DNA from: Caldanaerobius polysaccharolyticus DSM 13641
Lineage (GTDB): Bacteria > Bacillota > Thermoanaerobacteria > Thermoanaerobacterales > Caldanaerobiaceae
Assembly (NCBI RefSeq): GCF_000427425.1
Contig: NZ_KE386494.1
Span: forward strand, 746,393-787,507
Direction of reading: 5' to 3'
DNA: 41,115 nt
Shown here: in pieces, positions 25,872-35,100 of the stretch
Layout of the letters: each line of letters opens with the position of its first letter
How positions within the stretch are numbered: the stretch's first letter is position 1
The notes under the pieces: generated by a model
Seen by the model: the letters and a program-made list of their open reading frames with translations, nothing else
Told to the model about the DNA's origin: nothing
Databases searched by the model: none
Made by a program: the position numbers and the translations under genes

Positions 25872-26825
25872 GATTTCCTCTATAGCGTTCATAGTGTTTT
25901 CATCCAGCGTAACACCCACGGCCTTTACGTTTTCTTCTATCTGCTCAGGCCTAGATGCGCCGATGATGACGCTGCTTATCTCTTTGTGCTGCAATATCCA
26001 GGCAAGGGCCAGCTGCGCAACAGTCATTCCATTTTCTGCTGCAATGTCTTTAAGCCTTTCCACTTTATCCAGGTTTTCATCGGTCAGATATCCCTGCACA
26101 AAATGGCCTACCTTGGGGTCAGCTGCCCTGCTCCCTTCGGGAATGCCCCCTCCTTTTTTGTATTTTCCCGTCAAAACACCCTGAGCCAGCGGGCTGAAAA
26201 CCGCAAGCCCTATACCTTCTCTGGCACAGATAGGCATAACCTCTTTTTCTATGTATCGGTTTAACATGTTGTACACAGGCTGGTTAATCGCAATGGGGTT
26301 TAAGTTTAACTGCCTTGCGGTATATACGCCGTCCAGAATCTGCGCGGGACTCCACTCGCTTACGCCTACATACAACACCTTGCCCTGATGCACCAGATCG
26401 TCAAGGGCCCGCATCACTTCGTCAATAGGCGTATCTGGATCATACCTGTGGCAGTAAAATATATCCACATAATCGGTGTTCAGCCTCTTTAAACTGGCGT
26501 TACACTGTTCCATGATGTGCTTGCGGGACAACCCCCTGTCGTTGGGCCCATCTCCCACAGGCCAGAACGTTTTGGTAGCCAGCACGTAAGAGCTTCTGGG
26601 GAAATCCTTTAGCGCCTTTGCGAGAATCTCCTCAGCGGCGCCAGGATAAGTCTGGCCTGCTCCGTAGACATCAGCGGTATCAAAATAATTGATACCCAGG
26701 TCATAGGCCTTTTTAACACAGGCGTTGGCCTGCTCCTGTCCATAAGACCCTCCATATGTAAGCCAGCTGCCCAGAGCTATCTCGCTGACCTTAATCCCAT
26801 ACCTTCCGACTTTGCGGTATTTCAT
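25866..26825 (-). CDS. Aldo/keto reductase
   Basis: An NADPH-dependent oxidoreductase of 319 residues in the YghZ/potassium-channel beta-subunit branch. It has the catalytic Asp-Tyr context INYFDTADVYGAG, Lys in ATKTFWPV, His in DIFYCHRYDPDTP, and the cofactor-binding C-terminus SSVIIGASRPEQIEENVKA. The start MKYRKVGRYGIKVSEIALGS is typical and has AAAGGATG upstream. It probably detoxifies or reduces aldehydes in the cytoplasm; the substrate is unknown. It is convergent with the superoxide dismutase-like gene with no room for a terminator. Confidence 0.92.
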   Translation of the reverse strand: MKYRKVGRYGIKVSEIALGSWLTYGGSYGQEQANACVKKAYDLGINYFDTADVYGAGQTYPGAAEEILAKALKDFPRSSYVLATKTFWPVGDGPNDRGLSRKHIMEQCNASLKRLNTDYVDIFYCHRYDPDTPIDEVMRALDDLVHQGKVLYVGVSEWSPAQILDGVYTARQLNLNPIAINQPVYNMLNRYIEKEVMPICAREGIGLAVFSPLAQGVLTGKYKKGGGIPEGSRAADPKVGHFVQGYLTDENLDKVERLKDIAAENGMTVAQLALAWILQHKEISSVIIGASRPEQIEENVKAVGVTLDENTMNAIEEIL

Positions 26826-26849
26826 AATACCATCCTTTCTGTTAAGGTT

Positions 26850-27239
26850 TTATTTTAAGTTTGTCCTTCTTTCTTGGCGCACTCTATAAATATCGTATAC
26901 AACATTTCTGAAATCTTCTGCTTCCATTGAAACATCAAGCATATAATTTATATATAATTGCTCATCTTTTATTACTATTTTTTGACCTCTAATAGCTTCC
27001 CATGCAATAGTCGCATTGGCATTGTTTAATATGATGAGATCTACATCGCGCTTGAGTAAATCCTCCAGCTGATTCCATAATAAATAAACCAGAGATTCAT
27101 CATAATTCTTTAAATACACAGCAATGTCAATATCAGACTCCTTCGTCTGCTTTCCTTTGGCTGCAGATCCAAATAAAAACCCCATTAAAACATAATCTTT
27201 ATCCTTAAAAAAATCTTTTAAGGTCTCTAAATAGTCCAT
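26850..27239 (-). CDS. Minimal nucleotidyltransferase (MNT) domain protein
   Basis: A 129-residue protein with the polymerase-beta-type core GFLFGSAAKGKQTKESDIDIAVYL and a third acidic residue in KRDVDLIILNN. Such MNT proteins usually pair with a HEPN toxin and silence it by nucleotidylation, but no HEPN gene is adjacent here. ATG with AAGGTG upstream; a TATAAT-type -10 (minus) lies near 27275. It is either an orphan antitoxin or an independent transferase. Confidence 0.85.
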   Translation of the reverse strand: MDYLETLKDFFKDKDYVLMGFLFGSAAKGKQTKESDIDIAVYLKNYDESLVYLLWNQLEDLLKRDVDLIILNNANATIAWEAIRGQKIVIKDEQLYINYMLDVSMEAEDFRNVVYDIYRVRQERRTNLK

Positions 27240-27308
27240 ATTTTCACCTTATCCTTTTTGCATTCCTCATATTTATTATACCATAATATGTATTCCAAAT
27301 CATATAGC

Positions 27309-27328
27309 AAAAGGGCGATTTACGCCCT
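27309..27328 (-). terminator. Terminator of the SDR gene
   Basis: A 6-bp stem AGGGCG/CGCCCT with a 5-nt loop and TTTT on the minus strand, 8 nt after the stop of the SDR gene. Confidence 0.75.
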
Positions 27329-27335
27329 GAAAATC

Positions 27336-28106
27336 TTACACATAAATCATCTTAACAGTCATACCACCATCTATGGTAAGATTGGCTCCTGTTATAAACC
27401 CTGCTTCTTCTGATGCCAGGAATAAGCACGCACTAGCTATGTCCTCCGGTCTGCCTACGCGGCCCACCGGATGTTGCTTATGATCTGCCTCTGTGAGAAC
27501 AGGTTTTGTGGCCTGCGAGCTTTTCTTCCATTCAGAAACCTCTATCCACCCCGGGCTTATAGAATTTACCCTGATATGATCCGGCCCCAGGCTTATAGCC
27601 AATGAATGAGTAAGGGCTATTATACCCCCTTTTGACGCAGAATAAGGCTCTGTATGTGGTTCTGACATAAAAGCCCTGGTAGACGCTATATTAATTATAA
27701 CCCCTCCGCCCAGATCCCTCATCTTCAAGGCAGCGTACTTGGAACACATATATGTTCCCCTTAAATTTACGGCTATAACCCTATCCCAATCCTTCATATC
27801 TCTTGTATAAATGGTACCGCCTGTTCCTATACCAGCATTGTTTATCAATATATCCACTCTGCCAAAGGCCTTTACAGCTTCGTCCACCATGTTTTTCACA
27901 TCTTCTTCGATAGCCACATCCGTATGGACAAAAATGCATTTTCCACCATTGCTTATTATGTATTCTTTATTCTCCAACCCGGCTTCATCATCTATGTCAG
28001 CAATGACAACACAAGCTCCTTCCCGAGCAAAAGCCCGAGAAATAGCCCTGCCAATGCCCTGACCTCCTCCTGTCACTATGACTACCTTATTATCAAACTT
28101 TCCCAT
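27336..28106 (-). CDS. SDR family oxidoreductase
   Basis: A short-chain dehydrogenase/reductase of 256 residues. The NAD(P)-binding motif is VIVTGGGQGIGRAISRAF; ADIDD after the second strand favours NAD. INNAGIG and the catalytic Ser...YSASKGG (Tyr-x3-Lys) are present, and the C-terminus (ITGANLTIDGGMTV) is that of glucose/3-oxoacyl-type SDRs. Nine extra codons upstream are possible, but GGGAGG lies 8 nt before the Met of MGKFDNK, so this start is used. It is monocistronic with its own terminator. The substrate is unknown. Confidence 0.92.
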   Translation of the reverse strand: MGKFDNKVVIVTGGGQGIGRAISRAFAREGACVVIADIDDEAGLENKEYIISNGGKCIFVHTDVAIEEDVKNMVDEAVKAFGRVDILINNAGIGTGGTIYTRDMKDWDRVIAVNLRGTYMCSKYAALKMRDLGGGVIINIASTRAFMSEPHTEPYSASKGGIIALTHSLAISLGPDHIRVNSISPGWIEVSEWKKSSQATKPVLTEADHKQHPVGRVGRPEDIASACLFLASEEAGFITGANLTIDGGMTVKMIYV

Positions 28107-28436
28107 AATGTCAGCCTCCCTGTTTTCATTCATATAGTTAAATTATACCATAAACTTTACAAAAACTTTACAAATAAATCTCTATACAAAACATATGCTT
28201 TTATGCTACAATATAGGCTGAAAAAGGGACGGAGAGTGTTGGCAATCAATAAAGGAAGATTTCAGCAAGTGTTTGTAGTGCCTTAAAATTTGCCATAGAA
28301 TTTTCTTTTCTAAGTGCATTATCTTAAATAAAACACTCTATTACTTCCCAAATCTAGCAAAAAGTAAAAAAGAAAAGGTCCGCGTAGTCTAGACATATGC
28401 CTGTTCCATGGAAGAATAGAAGGAGAGAATACCGTC
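28107..28436. other. Intergenic region between SDR and HD-GYP genes
   Basis: This holds the likely promoter of the SDR gene (a TATAAT on the minus strand at about 28143, behind two TTTGTAAAG-like direct repeats) and the leader of the HD-GYP gene. A 16-codon frame at 28238-28288 with a GGAG site encodes no recognisable product and looks like a gene remnant. Nothing else is clear. Confidence 0.4.
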
Positions 28437-29366
28437 GTGACTTTAAAACTAAAAAACTATAGAATTTTAATTTTCTCGCTTTTACTTTTAGCGACGATCG
28501 CAATATACTGGGTATCTTATCGTTTTGGACGTGACATAGTACACTATTACGTATACTCGCGATTGTACTACATACCTATAATAATAGCAGCTTTCTTATA
28601 CAACTACAGGTATGCAATAGTATTTCCTCTACTGGCCATTTCAGGTAAGCTGTTAACCCTGTATTTACTGGATAGGAGTAACCCTTTATTATGGCTATTT
28701 GAAATAAGTATACCTATTTACTTTGTAGTATTTGCTTTAATAGCTAAATTAAAAGTTAAAACAGAAGCGGTACAAGAATATTATTCTAAATTCTCCCAGG
28801 GTATACAAGATACAATAGACGCTTTGCTATCAGCTTTAGAAGCAAAAGATTTATACACCCATGATCATTCCAAAAGAGTAAGCAGGCTAGCAAAATTGAT
28901 AGCACAGAAAATGGATTTGGCCTCTAAAGAAATAGAAAAAATATATTTAGCGGCGAGACTTCACGATATAGGTAAGATAGGGATTAACACCACCATATTA
29001 AATAAGCCGCAAAAACTCTCTGCAGAAGAATTTGCCCATATAAAGGACCACCCGGTTATAGGAGCAGAAATCATTAAAAAAGTCAACACCATGGCAGATC
29101 TGGTCCCCCTCATACTTCACCACCACGAAAGATATGATGGAAAAGGATACCCGGCAGGTCTAAAGGAGGACCAAATACCCCTTGGCTCCAGAATAATAGC
29201 TTTAGCAGACAGCCTTGATGCCATGATATCCCACAGGCCGTACAGAAACCCGTATCCTTTTCCAAAAGCCATAAACGAAATAGTTGCAAATTCGGGCAGC
29301 CAGTTTGATCCACAGGTCGTAAATGTATTTTTATCAGCCATATCAGAAATGGGCTTGGAAGCATGA
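28437..29366 (+). CDS. Membrane-anchored HD-GYP domain phosphodiesterase
   Basis: A 309-residue protein with about four or five transmembrane segments in residues 5-105 and a cytoplasmic HD-GYP domain. The domain has YTHDHSKRVSRLAKLIA, the metal-binding RLHDIGKIGI, HHHERYDGKGYPAGL (the GYP motif) and ALADSLDAMISHRPYR. Such proteins hydrolyse c-di-GMP (or related cyclic dinucleotides). The N-terminal region may sense a membrane or extracellular signal. Start GTG with AAGGAGA about 10 nt upstream. A hairpin overlapping the stop ends the transcript. Confidence 0.9.
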   Translation: MTLKLKNYRILIFSLLLLATIAIYWVSYRFGRDIVHYYVYSRLYYIPIIIAAFLYNYRYAIVFPLLAISGKLLTLYLLDRSNPLLWLFEISIPIYFVVFALIAKLKVKTEAVQEYYSKFSQGIQDTIDALLSALEAKDLYTHDHSKRVSRLAKLIAQKMDLASKEIEKIYLAARLHDIGKIGINTTILNKPQKLSAEEFAHIKDHPVIGAEIIKKVNTMADLVPLILHHHERYDGKGYPAGLKEDQIPLGSRIIALADSLDAMISHRPYRNPYPFPKAINEIVANSGSQFDPQVVNVFLSAISEMGLEA

Positions 29367-29383
29367 TTCCATGCCCATTTTTT
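29349..29383 (+). terminator. Terminator of the HD-GYP gene
   Basis: Stem ATGGGC/GCCCAT with inner TGG/CCA pairs (29349-29378), followed by a T-run. It overlaps the last codons of the gene and lies against the end of the convergent helicase gene. Confidence 0.78.
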
Positions 29384-29387
29384 ACGT

Positions 29388-32099
29388 TTAGCTGAATATT
29401 TTCCCATCGCATCCAGGATATCCAATACATCCTAAAAAAGTTCTGTGTTTACCCTTCCTGATCACCATAGGCCTGCCGCACCTGGGACATGGTTTGTCAA
29501 CAACATCACCAAGTGCATTTGATTTATTCAGCTCCAAATTCTTAATTATTTCCTCAACGGCTAAGGCACTCTCATATCTCCTCACAGTTCCCGAATATCC
29601 AGAATTGCAAAACATATTAATATTCCCTTCCCATATTACAGAATCTATGATAAGTAGATTTTTATTTACGGTTGTTCTTTCTATTACAGTTACTCCCTTA
29701 TCTCGCAAAATATTAATTACCTTTGCGTCTTTACTTGTATAGTCCCAGTATACAGGTTTTGTATAAACTTTAATATCAACCTCTCGACCTTTTATTTTAG
29801 CAAATATCTCATTAAATACCTTCACGATTAATGAAATCTTTGTACAAACAATAACAATTTGTCTACTAACATTCTTTAAATCGTCGGATAGTTTTGTCCA
29901 AACCTCTTCCTTATTTCTTGCTTCTAACTTACAATACGTAATCACATCAGTAGCATTAATATTTTTAATAAAATTTTCAGCAGGTATTTTGGTGGATTCA
30001 CGACATATATAACTTATTATCCTATATATTAAAGAACTCATATTGAGTTGAGATAATAAATACTTTGTATTGCCAATAAAGTAAAAGCGGCTCTTTGCTC
30101 TTGAAATCGCCACGTTAAATAATAAATCTGCATTCGAATCAGGAATTAAATCATTTAAAAGCGGAGATATTGTAAGTCCAATACTATCTGATGCATCAAA
30201 TAAGATTACATCTTCTTCACCTCCCTGGAATCTGTGAACTGTGCTAACTCGAACATTTTCTCTTAATCCCCATTCCCTTATTAATTTAGCAATCAATCTC
30301 GATTGTAACGAATACGGTGTAATTATACCAATTTGTATACTCTCGTTACTCTCTAAAATCTTTTTTGCGATTTTAGCACAAACAAATGCATTATAGATAT
30401 TAAATCTACTTCCATAGGATACTTTATAACATGGAGGGTTCACATCCTTTGTATCCACCAAGACAAGTGGGAAATCCGCTATAGAATCATCTAAATTTCT
30501 GTTCATTACGCTCTCGTGATCTTTGAGTTTATTTTGATAAAAAAACATATTCACTATAGAGGATATTTGAGGGACCATTCTATATTGCGTATCTAATAAT
30601 CTCACTAATTTGTAATTATATGCTACATCTACTTTATCGATTTTCATAATATTAAAAATATTTCTTCCAAACCACTCTTTTACCATCCTATCTTCCGATA
30701 TACATATAGGAGGTAGCTGTAAAAAGTCACCCGCAACTGTAACATATTTTTTACTCCTGGCTATCACCCAATACAATTGAGGCAATGGAACCATGCTCAC
30801 CTCGTCAATAATTAATACATCAAAATATTTATTTGACATTTTTTCATCACAAAACGTCTTTGTAACAGTCGTTGAAACAAGCATAGCTTTAGATATAATA
30901 TCATCACTGTTAGTTGCTAATATGTTATCTATTTCAGTGATTCTTTCTTTCATCAGCTGAACTCTTTCAATATCTTGCTCTCGCTTATTTAATATATTTT
31001 TTAATATATTTTGATTATTATTTATAGCTTCACATATTTCTTCGCTTTTTTCTTCTAGATTAGCTTTTTCTAATTCCTTTTTCTTTATTGCTTCTTTAAT
31101 CTCCTCGGCATATCCTTCTTTATCGCTGCTCCCTGCGTACTGATTCAAATGGGATTTTAAAACCTGTAAACTAAAATCTATTTCTTTTAAAGCTTTATTT
31201 ATATTTTTTAAATACTCCTTATCTCTTTCTATCTCTTCAAATTTTGCTTCTATTCTGGATATGGCTTTCTTTAAAAATTCTTTCTCCTTTATTAACAATC
31301 CAAATTTTTCATTTATTACATTATCGAACAAAACATTTTTATAATCTCTATTATATAACTCCATAAATTTAGATTGTGGCTTTCCATAACGAATAATTCT
31401 GCCTTCCTTATATAAGTCACTTTCTTTAAAAATTGATAAAACTTCCTTCATTGCTTCATCTACAGCATTATTGGCGTGGGATACTAATAGTACTCTTCGC
31501 TTTGCTTTTAAATGCGCTTCAATAGCTTTTGCCAATGTCTTAGTTTTCCCGGTTCCAGGTGGTCCCCATATTATACATAAAGGTCGATTGTAAGAAGCTT
31601 TAATGGCCTTTATCTGCGCATCATTTAATTCATCACCGGATATATCACAATTAATATCATCATTTGCATCATCTATATGTCCGCTAAATATCTTATCGCT
31701 CAAACTAAAATCAAATTTTTTTATATTTTTCTTGCACTCAATATATTTATGCCTTAATATATCCAATAAATACCATGGCTTGAAATCCAAAACCGCCTCC
31801 TTAATATTGTTATCTATATATTCTTCTATTATTATCTCCAATTCCGAACTGGTAGATGATATTATTTCCGCTGAATATATTTGGCCACTGATCTCAATTT
31901 TGCACGGAATTTCATCTATACTATATAATTCACTGTCATAAGTAAATTTATATATAAAACCAGATAAATCCTTGCCAATAAAAATACCGTTATATATTTT
32001 GATAAAGTGATTTTCTCTACTACACTTTATAGCTTCTATTTCTTTTTCAAGGGCTTTAATAAAATTATTGATATAACATAATGACTTCATACCCTCCAA
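29388..32099 (-). CDS. SF1 (UPF1-like) helicase with degenerate PLD-like region and topoisomerase-type zinc ribbon
   Basis: A 903-residue protein. An N-terminal region of about 150 residues is followed by a helicase core: Walker A IIWGPPGTGKTKTLAKAI (residues 179-186 for GPPGTGKT), a long charged coiled-coil insert (about 265-400), Walker B DVLIIDEVSMVPLPQ, the motif III VAGDFLQLPPI, and C-terminal motifs VSTVHRFQGGEEDVILF and NVAISRAKSRFYFIG. Residues about 690-850 resemble a phospholipase D-like fold (NLLIIDSVIWEGNINMF) but lack the catalytic His/Lys. The last 30 residues form a C4 zinc ribbon (CPRCGRPMVIRKG...GCIGYPGC). TTG start, set by AGGAGG 8 nt upstream. It may act in repair or defence. 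Confidence 0.88.
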   Translation of the reverse strand: MEGMKSLCYINNFIKALEKEIEAIKCSRENHFIKIYNGIFIGKDLSGFIYKFTYDSELYSIDEIPCKIEISGQIYSAEIISSTSSELEIIIEEYIDNNIKEAVLDFKPWYLLDILRHKYIECKKNIKKFDFSLSDKIFSGHIDDANDDINCDISGDELNDAQIKAIKASYNRPLCIIWGPPGTGKTKTLAKAIEAHLKAKRRVLLVSHANNAVDEAMKEVLSIFKESDLYKEGRIIRYGKPQSKFMELYNRDYKNVLFDNVINEKFGLLIKEKEFLKKAISRIEAKFEEIERDKEYLKNINKALKEIDFSLQVLKSHLNQYAGSSDKEGYAEEIKEAIKKKELEKANLEEKSEEICEAINNNQNILKNILNKREQDIERVQLMKERITEIDNILATNSDDIISKAMLVSTTVTKTFCDEKMSNKYFDVLIIDEVSMVPLPQLYWVIARSKKYVTVAGDFLQLPPICISEDRMVKEWFGRNIFNIMKIDKVDVAYNYKLVRLLDTQYRMVPQISSIVNMFFYQNKLKDHESVMNRNLDDSIADFPLVLVDTKDVNPPCYKVSYGSRFNIYNAFVCAKIAKKILESNESIQIGIITPYSLQSRLIAKLIREWGLRENVRVSTVHRFQGGEEDVILFDASDSIGLTISPLLNDLIPDSNADLLFNVAISRAKSRFYFIGNTKYLLSQLNMSSLIYRIISYICRESTKIPAENFIKNINATDVITYCKLEARNKEEVWTKLSDDLKNVSRQIVIVCTKISLIVKVFNEIFAKIKGREVDIKVYTKPVYWDYTSKDAKVINILRDKGVTVIERTTVNKNLLIIDSVIWEGNINMFCNSGYSGTVRRYESALAVEEIIKNLELNKSNALGDVVDKPCPRCGRPMVIRKGKHRTFLGCIGYPGCDGKIFS

Positions 32100-32128
32100 T
32101 TTTACATCCTCCTAGTATGGCCGGTATC

Positions 32129-32160
32129 AAAAAGTAAGACTACACTTAAGTGCAGCCTTA
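32129..32160 (-). terminator. Terminator of the glycosyltransferase operon
   Basis: On the minus strand TAAGGCTGCACTT pairs with AAGTGTAGTCTTA using two G-U pairs and is followed by CTTTTT. It separates the glycosyltransferase gene from the helicase gene. Confidence 0.78.
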
Positions 32161-32172
32161 CCAAAAGAAATA

Positions 32173-35100
32173 TTATTTACAATGCCCACTAACTCTCTCT
32201 TTTAGGTCTACGTCAGGATATATATCTTTTATAGCATTATTTATCTGTTCTGCTTCATCAAATCTATCAATAGTCACATATATCTTATATAACAAAGTAT
32301 AGCTATCTACATCCCTCTCATCCAGATTTAAAGCGTTAAAGGCCAAAGACAAAGCTTCATCATACATGCCCTGCTCAACAGCCTTTTCGGATAGGTATCT
32401 GTATACCGTAGGATTTTTGCTGTCGAGGTTTGCTGCGTTCATATATGCCTCAAAAGCCAGATCCTTAAGCCCGTAACTCTCCATAAGTTGACCGTATCTC
32501 TCGTAATCCTGACAGGAGAATGAGCTGACGTACAGGCTCAACACCTCATTGTAGATATCAAATTCACCTAATTTTATAAGGTTGTCCAAAAGTGTAAAGT
32601 AGCTATCTTTAATGTCATGAAAATTTGTTTTTTCTTTTCCTAGTACTGCAAGGTACAACTTTTTATCTTGACTATCATCCATATTTTCCAGCACTTTTAA
32701 TGCATTATCTCTTTGACCTGAAAGTATATAACACAAGACCTTCCACATATTAGCTTCTCGCTTTGCTTTGCCGTATTCTGCATCAAATGCTTGAATAGCT
32801 TTGTCGTAGTTCTTTAATCCCATGTACACAATACCTCTTATGTTGTTCAAACCCTCAATATCCAAATTAATTTCATCGAGATACTCCTTCGCAATGTCAA
32901 ATCTTCCAATATTCATGTATAGCCTGGCAAGAATGACCTTGTTTACAGGGGAAGATGTATCCACGTATTTATTAAAGAAACTACGCACATCTTCAGGTCT
33001 TTCATTTTTTATTAGGATGTCAAACAACTTTATAAATGCATCCTGGAATGTCCTATTTAACTTTAACGCCTCTATATAATTTTCTACAGCATCGTTTAAT
33101 CTGTTCAACCTCTCAAAACACATTGCACGCATATATCGTGCTCTATAGCTCCCTGTTCCTCCTAATGCTACCAATATACCTTTGTATTCACCTATCTCCA
33201 GGCACTCTTTAAATACCTCTATGGCCTTTTCATACCTCTTTTGCTCAAAATATATCATGCCTTCAAGGTACGGATAATCTGCCATATCACTGTAGTACGC
33301 TTTAGCGTCCTCTGCAATTTTAAGGGCGGTATCATAATCCTTCAATGCCGTATATGTAGCAATGAGGTAGCGTATAATCCTGGTAGCACCGAAAGTATTC
33401 AAGTCTATATTTCTAGACGCAATCAGTAAATGCTTGAGCGCTTTATCGTATTGGCCGGCGTTGTAGTATTCCACTGCCAAATTGGAATGCTGGAACTGGT
33501 CATCAGGATGTTGCATTAAGTAATTCAATATCAATCTTATGTATCTCTCTGTCTTATTCTTCTCTACCCTCGTCTCATTCAGATAGCCGTAGTGTAGAAT
33601 CGTCACGTCGGATTTTTTATATACCGGAACCCTATTCTCTACTATATCCCTCAAATTTTCGTGTACAGGGTATATATATTTTAACCTTCCATTATTCCTG
33701 AACAGCCTGAAATTGTAATGAACTTCAGTACTGGCATTTCCCACGGTATAGCCGGCATAGTTTATAAACTTCAATAAATATGCCTCGACAGAATCGTCCT
33801 GCATAAGTTCCTTTATCTTGGGTACATCCTCCTTCGCAATCTCTTCGTCAGCATCAAGAAACAATATCCAGTCAGACGTAGCATTTTCTATAGCGATATT
33901 CTTAGCTTTACTGAAGTCATCTTCCCATTTCGCATGAATAACTTTGGCGCCAAAACTTTCAGCGATCTCCACCGTCCTATCCTTCGAACCTGTATCCACC
34001 ACAACTATCTCATCCACAATATCTTTAACGCTGTTTATGCAACGGGCTATGTTCTTCTCTTCGTCCTTAGTTATGAGGCAGAGGGAGAGGGTGTTGTTTT
34101 TTATTTGTTGAAACTTAAACATTTTAATATCCAAATATTCTCTTATTAAAAGATTTTCAAGAATATCAATTGCTTTATCCCATGTAAATTCTTTAGCTGT
34201 TTTTAAACTATTACTTATTAATTGTGTTCTTAGTTGTTTATCTTCAATTAATTTTATAATACTTTCTGCCATCCCTATATAATCTCCTATTTTTACCATC
34301 AAGCAATTGTACCCATCTATTGCATATTCACTAACGCCTCCATTGTCCGTAGTAACTACAGCACACCCTGAAGCCATGGCTTCTAGTGGTGGCAATGGAC
34401 ATGCCTCGTAATATGAACCACACACATATATGTCAGCTTCTCTATAAAGCTCAGGTATTTTATCTTGTAGCGGATTTATATATAACTCTATGTAGTCTGG
34501 ACATACTTCAGGTTGCGTTTGTGTAATCCATATTACATCAAAATCATAACCTTTACTCCTTACAATATCAAAAGCCTTAAAAATATCATCGAAACCCTTA
34601 AATTTTAGCATAGCATTACCCACAATTATTATCTTGATCTTTTCATGTTTAGTTTCCAAATCTTCATTATAGAACTTTTCTATATCTATTGCATTTTTAA
34701 TAATTTCACAATATCTACCATATTTTCTTTGTATTGTTTCACTTAAAAATCTTGAAACTGCTAAAAACTTACTTTCAGCATATATATAGCTATTAGCCAC
34801 AGCAGCCCTCATTATATCTTGTAACTTACTATCATCAAATAAGAACTCGTCTCCCTGTATTAAAAACATTGTATTATCAAATCTATTAACCTCATACCAT
34901 TGATTCCAAAATGTATAAATTATTACATTATTATTATTTATATGTTTCGATATATCGTCATTAATATCAACTTTTTTTACGTTAATTTTTAAATTAAACC
35001 AATCTGGATTACTATAGTAACTTACCGCATTAACATTATGTCCTCTATCGTGTAACCTATTTATCTGCTCATATATGATTCGCATCCCACCAGTTATACC

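Noticed and set aside
28238-28288. 16-codon frame with a GGAG site before the HD-GYP gene
   Set aside because: Too short and without recognisable product; treated as a remnant.
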